In this document: positions 57,977 through 64,000 of the stretch, piece by piece | Layout of the letters: the number at the start of each line of letters is the position of its first letter | How positions within the stretch are numbered: the stretch's first letter is position 1 | From: Mercenaria mercenaria | Taxonomy: Eukaryota > Mollusca > Bivalvia > Venerida > Veneridae | DNA length: 64,000 nt | Assembly: GCF_021730395.1 (NCBI RefSeq) | Contig: NC_069369.1 | Span: forward strand, 65,685,501 to 65,749,500 | Reading direction: 5' to 3' | Notes under the pieces: generated by a model | The model's database searches: none | What the model saw: the letters and a program-made list of their open reading frames with translations, nothing else | What the model was told of the DNA's origin: nothing | Made by a program: the position numbers and the translations under genes

Positions 57977-60900
57977 GAATGTCCAACGGTCCTTATAAGG
58001 GAGATAACAATTAATATTGTAATGTACTTCAGTATACTAGAGGCATTTTATACTAAAAGGGTGTTACACTTCAAACTTTTTCTTTGTAGTATGTGTGTGT
58101 ACATATGTCAATCATTGTTTTTATCATGCCATTACTATAGCAACTGCCTGATAAAGCCTGTCTGAGAAAAGCAGGCTTTCTCAGGTCAGTGACTTGAGAA
58201 CACTTTGCACTGTTTAAACCTATGATTAAATCCAAGGACATCAGATTGTGTCCATTTTGCATTTAAAAATTATTACGCCCTCATACGATACTGAAGTAGG
58301 TCTTTAAAATCCCCAAAAATATCAAAAAGCGGCAAAAAACCCAAATTCTAACCTTGTGTTTTGTAACCGACATCTCTGTTCTGCTGGACAAGAAAGAATA
58401 ATTTCAATTTGTTGCCAAGTGAAATTTTATCCGAAGTTCAGTCGCTAGACGGATACCCATTCTCACCAAGCAAACGTTTGAAGTGAATTAAATACACACG
58501 CCATAACGCCGCTTGGCAGAAAAAATCATAGGCAGTTCCGTTTCATCTACCGTTGATTTGATTCTTCCAGATGCAATATTCCATGATATAAGAGCAGAGT
58601 GCAAACTTTGCATGAGTCATTTTCCGTTTTCTACGAGCGTTTCCGTTATAAAAACTTTTTTTGTAGTAATTGCAAATTGGTAGGCAAACGCTATACATTA
58701 GTGACATGGTCTCACGTACCTATTAGGACGGATTACACCAAACCGGAAGTGACTACTCAGTGTTACATTTGAAGTAGTCCAAAATGTAGTTCCATGCTAT
58801 GGATGGAATCTGGTATAATGAGTGACATGAGGAGGTGACAGTTAAATTTTTGGCTTATGTTTATTGCTTATAGTATTGAGAATAGATCTAGACCATTTTC
58901 ATTGTAAATTTCTTGGAATAAGTTTTATTCTTTGCGAAAAATGTCTACCTACGCGTAACTGCTAAACGACTGTTTTCATAGGGGCATTTTTAGAGGGTGA
59001 TGTTTTTCAGATCGGATTATTTTTCTTATATTCAACACAACATGTCAATATTTTTCTATTTTTGATAAGAAGACATGTTATGCTAAATGCCCATATATGG
59101 TTTTCATATCATTGAAATGCTCTGAAGTGCTGAAAATGAGGTCTGAATGTTTTGTTATTAATATGAAATAAATAAGGAATTGAATTGGTAGAATGTAACT
59201 TATAAGAGCGCGTTTTTAAAAATAATCGCGTAAATATGTCTTAATAGTTTTTTTTAAAAAACAAGATGGCGTCGTTTTGAAGAAAAAAAAAGAAGTCCGG
59301 CAAAACAGCATAATTTGGTCCACCCCTACTTTTTGCACTTTATTTCGCAAAATAGTAGGATTTATGTTGTTAATAAATTATGGCATGATAAATAGAATAA
59401 CCATATCCAGGACCATATCTAGCCTCGTCTGAGAAACCCTTTCTCAAAAGACAGTAACCTGTTATATTCTATTTCTTGTGTTTTTGCAGGAATTATAAAC
59501 TAGTATATTGTAATTCAGTTATCTCAAATTCTAACATATTTTACAAAATAAATGTTGCTTGTGTTCTCCTCGCAATCGATATTCCAAAGCACCCATGCAC
59601 CATGAGAATACAGAGGTGTATAGATAAAAGACCCTTGATGAAACCAAAAACACACGGTTAAGTTATTTTTCAGTAAAATCATGTTTACTAGTAACTGTTC
59701 ATAAATATTCAAATGTATGATGTTTAGTTAGTGAACCCTATATTAATGTCACACAGATGACATGAAAAATACACGTCTTGCACGACGTCAGACTACTTTC
59801 ATGACATTCTAATTCTTTATATCACGTTTCTAAATGCCTTTGGCGACTTACTTTAAAGCGTTGCAAGTCTTATATTATTTATTAAATTCATTGTAGTTTT
59901 AAAGATCTATTTTATTTGCTCTTTGATGTGTATTCTGTTCAAATATTTAAAGAGAAACACTGGACACAATTTTGTAAACTAAAGAGATCCGTGCATTTCG
60001 ATGCAGCTCGTGAAGACCCACACCAAGATTTCACTACAGCTCGTACAGTAAGGAAAGTTTAAGACAACACTATAAATTTTTGCAATGTTAAGTAACTCAA
60101 AAGTCTTAACAGTAGAGAGACCTAAAGGATCCAGCTGGTTATTGAATTTAACCGAGATATGACAGACACTGATCCAGGGCCTGGCCGAGTGGGCCCGTGC
60201 TCCCCCCCCCCCAGTTGGCTGAGATACGACCTATACCCATCAAAGTTGCACCCAACTTTTTTGGCAGAGGAATAATATTTTCTCAAAATTTAGACCCAAA
60301 ACTGCACCAGAGGCCACCATTTCATACCTATATTTCAAATTTCCCCCAAAAATGATACATCAAAGTAAAGACCTAAAATGCAGTTGAGCCAAGCATTTCA
60401 TCAATGCGGCCAGGTGAATATATTGTAGAAGAGTGAATCGAGAGAGTAAGTGGGACTCCCCTGGCTGAGTTTAATTCTCCGTAATGTCCATGACATAAGT
60501 CGTACGCCTCCAATTCATGAGAAAAAAATGTCATGGACTTGTGGAGAACCTATTTGATCCAGGAACACCGTTTATGTTTAATACTGGAAGTCGTTTATAT
60601 AACAAGCATTTATACCCATATAAAAATCAATAGCACTGTATTGTCAACATATGCTCCGATATTAAACTAATAAAATACCCTGGCAAAACATTTATTAATA
60701 ATGGTTAAGAACTTCTGCTTATGACATTTATGATCAATAAATTTTCAAATACCAAACTAGGATCAATTGTAAAATGTATGGATTTAAAACTATCGTATAC
60801 CCCATATATCCAATGACATGAAGGTTGTAGATTGTAATACCGACATTGCGTGTTACTATTATAATTACCAGAATATGGATTTATAAAAATACAAAGGACA

Positions 60901-61159
60901 CTGGCTTATAATGGGACTTCCTTTTGTATTTTGCTGAAGTAAAGCTATGTAAACAGTTTTTTTTTCAACAGAATTGAAAAAGCTGGAGTTCATTGAACAT
61001 AATCAATATAAACTTTTCTTTCATACAAAAGCTCAAGCGTGAATTTATAAAATATTAAATGCATTGTTTTGTGTATTTGAGACAGGAAATGTTAGTGAAA
61101 GACACGTTTTAAAATTATCCGCAGTGAGCAATATATTTTCAACTTCGTGTTAGGAAAAC
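57977..61159. other. intergenic DNA between the P450 and BTB genes
   Basis: No gene seen. At about 59150-59190 a stretch ending gaaataaataaggaattgaattgg resembles the tail of the LINE end at 8595-8615 and may mark a degraded LINE 3' end. Short C runs lie near 60205. The 400 bp before the BTB start codon show no clear TATA box. Confidence 0.45.
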
Positions 61160-63636
61160 ATGTTTGGAAAACACAAGTATAGAGGAATGGACGACAAGAA
61201 CTCAGCTGCAGACGACAAGAGAATAAGTGGTATGGAGGACATAGAGTTAATTGTAGAAGGAAAAGTAGTGAAGACCAATAGCGGTCTGCTGAGTTACAAT
61301 TCAAACGTTTTGGCTACGCTTATTTCGAACGCACGTGCAACAAGGGTAGCAGACGAGAATGACGTCATGGATATGATGACATATCGCAGCAGAAGTGAAT
61401 CTCAGGAGAACCTGAAGTTAGAGATGCCCAACCTAAAATACAAAGATATGAAACTAATGGTCGCGTGTCTACAATCATCTGCTTTTGCCAAAGAAGATAT
61501 AACAGGTTAGTAGATATTCTTAAAGGGACATGACTCAACTATTAATTATTGGGTTTGTTACTGACCCTCTACGGAAATATAGATGCTTTATAGTGGGAGA
61601 GGCGAAGCCGAACTCTCTATAAAGCATACTGACCCTACATATTTCCGTAGAGGGTCAGTAACAAATCCAATAATTGATTTGTTTTACCTCCCATTTTACT
61701 TTATCGTCATTTTTATATCGAAAATGCAAATTTCCGCCATTTTGACTTGCAATTCTCATGTAGGGTCACCCACTGACCCTCTATAGAAATATAGAGGGCA
61801 ACCACGTGACACTACTCAACCAATGAAAGGGCTAGACTCTGGTGGGAGGTAAAACAAAGTTTGACCATAAAAGCTCTTTCTATAAATAAATGAAATAAAA
61901 TCGTAAAAAATATTTGTAGAAATTTCGAAACGTTTGACAAACTATATGGAGGTATATATTCAATGCAACGCAATGACTTAGCTCAAGACTACTATTTGTA
62001 ATAAAAGATATTTTCGTCTGTCCAGCCTCCCTTTCACTCTGTAAGAAATGTCGTATTAGTTCCTGTAACCTCTAACCCCACTTGGGGTACTCAACTTTTT
62101 TTGTAAAAAATGGCCATTTAAGGTCAATGTCTTATTTTGATGACATACTAACTTTTCACATTTCACTTTACACATCTATTGATGCATTAGAACGTACTTT
62201 GCGTACTTTTAATTTCACATAATTTCATTCTATCGAAATCAGGGCATGCTGGTACAATGTAATGTTAACAGTACAATGTTATGTTAATTAACAGCGACAG
62301 CGTTTTCCGTTGTTGGCATTTTTCCTGCTTTCAAAAATAAAGAGGGCTGTCTCCCATACTGCCTTGTTTTTCTTTACAAACAAAAAGTAAATATTGTTAT
62401 CTTTGTGTATCCGTACAGTACCCGAACTTGTCGAACTGCTTCATTTACTTGTATTTCGATCGACTATACGCAAAACATATTTACGTATGTGCACAAGATG
62501 GATACTGAAAGTTTATCTACTAAAAGATCATTTCTTCGTCTTTTTCAGGATTAAAAGCATTGCGCATTCTGCCGCTGGTAGAACATTTCCACATGAAGCG
62601 TCTTAAAAAGATCTGCGGAAACGCTTTGTACGACTCCCTAGTCGCCATGAGAAAGGATAATGGACCTGGATGTCTCTCATCACGTGACGTCCTCAACTAC
62701 TTAGCAGCATCAGACTTGTATAGCTTTGATAAACTAAGAAAACTGTGCGTAGATGAACTCTCCGTTAACGTGACTGCAACAAACAGAAAACTGGTACTAC
62801 GAGACAAACATATCAGCGAGAAAACAAAGCTGAAAATTCTTGACAAAATTTGTGATAATATGGATAAGGAATATGAAGACAAACTGAGACAAGTCAGGTC
62901 TGACATGGACGAAAGATGTTGCTTTATTGAACAGAAGAGAGACCAATTTATGGAGCAGCTAGAGACGTGGAAGAACGAACTTAGACAGGAAGTAGATGAC
63001 ATGGTCGAAAGCAGTAAAGACGCACACTTGCAACTGATCAACCGAATTGATGAAACTTTGAAAGAAACAAAAGAAAGCCTTTTCAGTGAGATGAAGAAAA
63101 AAGAAAGCCTTTACAATGAGATGAAGAAACTCAAAGATGTCATGAATTCTGTATTTCAAACGAAGGAAACAAATAAAACAAATGAAATTGCTAATGACAA
63201 GGAGACAACAGATTTGAAAGAAATTCTCACAAAAGCTATGGAAAAAAACCAACGAAATATTGAACGAATTGCAGATGAACTTAAAGCTACGGAAAAAACC
63301 CAACGAAATATGGAACGAATTGCAGATGGATTTAAAGAAAAAAAGCTGAATATTTGCTCTTTAAGTGCAGCAAGTGTAAGGGAATTTTCGTCTGCAAACA
63401 ATCTAGAAGAAAACGTTAGCGGAAATATTGAAGAACTTGAGGACAAAATACAAACGTTAGCCAGAAATCAGATAAAATACGAAGAGGAAATGATAGCACA
63501 TGAGAAGACAAAAGCGGAACTGCTGAAAATGCAAATGAAGGACCACCAGCTAAATACTTGGATGAAGTGGTCTAAACCAGTGGCGGACGATGAAGAGAAG
63601 TGTCAATGCTTCAGGCATATCCCAGCGCGAAAATAA
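61160..63636 (+). CDS. BTB/POZ-domain protein with C-terminal coiled coil, two exons, 477 residues
   Basis: Exon 1 61160-61505 and exon 2 62549-63636 join in phase 1 (GT/AG) to give 1434 nt with a TAA stop. The ATG at 61160 has A at -3 and an in-frame TAG three codons upstream. The BTB fold covers about residues 25-140, with MEDIELIVEGKVVKTNSGLL at its start, MPNLKYKDMKLMVACLQS, and VEHFHMKRLKKICGNAL at its end. A short BACK-like helical part follows (YLAASDLYSFDKLRKLCVDE). From about 215 to 450 it is a highly charged coiled coil with an internal repeat (NQRNIERIADEL / TQRNMERIADGF). BTB domains mediate dimerisation and often recruit Cullin-3, but no Kelch or zinc-finger partner domain is present, so its role is open. 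A truncated paralogue lies at 41616. Confidence 0.92.
61537..61858. mobile_element. hairpin insertion in the BTB intron
   Basis: Arms at about 61541-61593 and 61616-61677 (gttactgaccctctacggaa and its complement) pair almost fully. A second, wider pair (gttttacctcccat at about 61680 and gggaggtaaaac at about 61846) overlaps. The aligned intron of the pseudo-exon copy (near 41957) lacks it, so it is a post-duplication insertion of a foldback element. Confidence 0.8.
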
Positions 63637-64000
63637 AGTAACTCCAAATAGTGAGCATTTACAGGAACTATAAAGTGCTTTTTGACACTAGTGCTGATAT
63701 ATCGAGAAAAAAAACAACAACGCTATATGTTTGACCATGACAATGATGTATTATAGACCCACTACTCTCCCATCGCATCATTTCAATAATACAGGTATAA
63801 AACAGGTATAGTCTACAAGATGACAGCTGGACAATTTAAGCCCTTCCTGAATTAATGTGTTTTCAAAACTTCATTTGCTAACTTACTAGTATTCGGACAG
63901 TCTCTTTAATAATGTTTTAAAAAGATACGTAACTATTTTACCCTAGTGAAACAAAGTGTGGTCTGAACTTAACCCAATACATCGAGCGCTGTGCACGTTG

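Noticed and set aside
1-64000. LTR retroelements or virus-like elements
   Set aside because: I saw no long terminal direct repeats, capsid, protease, integrase or envelope text. The reverse transcriptases present are of LINE type.

Overview
The window looks like AT-rich nuclear DNA of an animal, most likely a bivalve mollusc and perhaps a venerid clam. The reasons are intron-split host genes with GT/AG borders, dense families of short repeats of the style common in bivalve genomes (units rich in gtccgtccgtccg, and elements that open with a gagggccatgatggccct-type head), several tRNA-derived SINEs and decayed LINEs. The species assignment is inference. I saw no prokaryotic operon, rRNA, CRISPR array or LTR element.

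Layout. 1-4.3 kb: a satellite of about 61 bp whose orientation flips near 3.5-3.9 kb. 5.3-6.5 kb: an intronless rhodopsin-class GPCR. 8.1-9.4 kb: LINE debris. 9.4-11.7 kb: the same satellite again, interrupted by two SINEs. 13.5-16.1 kb: two lysine-rich reading frames on the minus strand, possibly exons of one unknown gene, with a jockey-like LINE between them. 16-28 kb: gene-poor DNA packed with foldback elements, a 389-bp near-perfect palindrome, a 1.2-kb element with terminal inverted repeats, and a possible TTAA-flanked element.

28.3-63.6 kb holds the main biology: an old tandem duplication of a two-gene unit (cytochrome P450 followed by a BTB-domain gene). The first unit is dead. Its P450 has a frameshifted exon 1 and a truncated exon 4, exons 6-10 are not found, and its BTB first exon is a truncated, frameshifted fragment. 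The second unit looks intact: ten exons join exactly in phase to give a 498-residue CYP2-like P450 with all main signatures, and two exons give a 477-residue BTB plus coiled-coil protein.

Because the two units still align, each acts as an empty-site control for insertions in the other. This defines boundaries and target-site duplications for a 3.2-kb LINE, a SINE, an hAT element, several hairpin elements and a foldback family with 4-bp target duplications. That foldback family (seven copies) is built of four alternating copies of a module of about 30 bp, so each arm of the palindrome is itself a hairpin. It is the most distinctive structure in the window.
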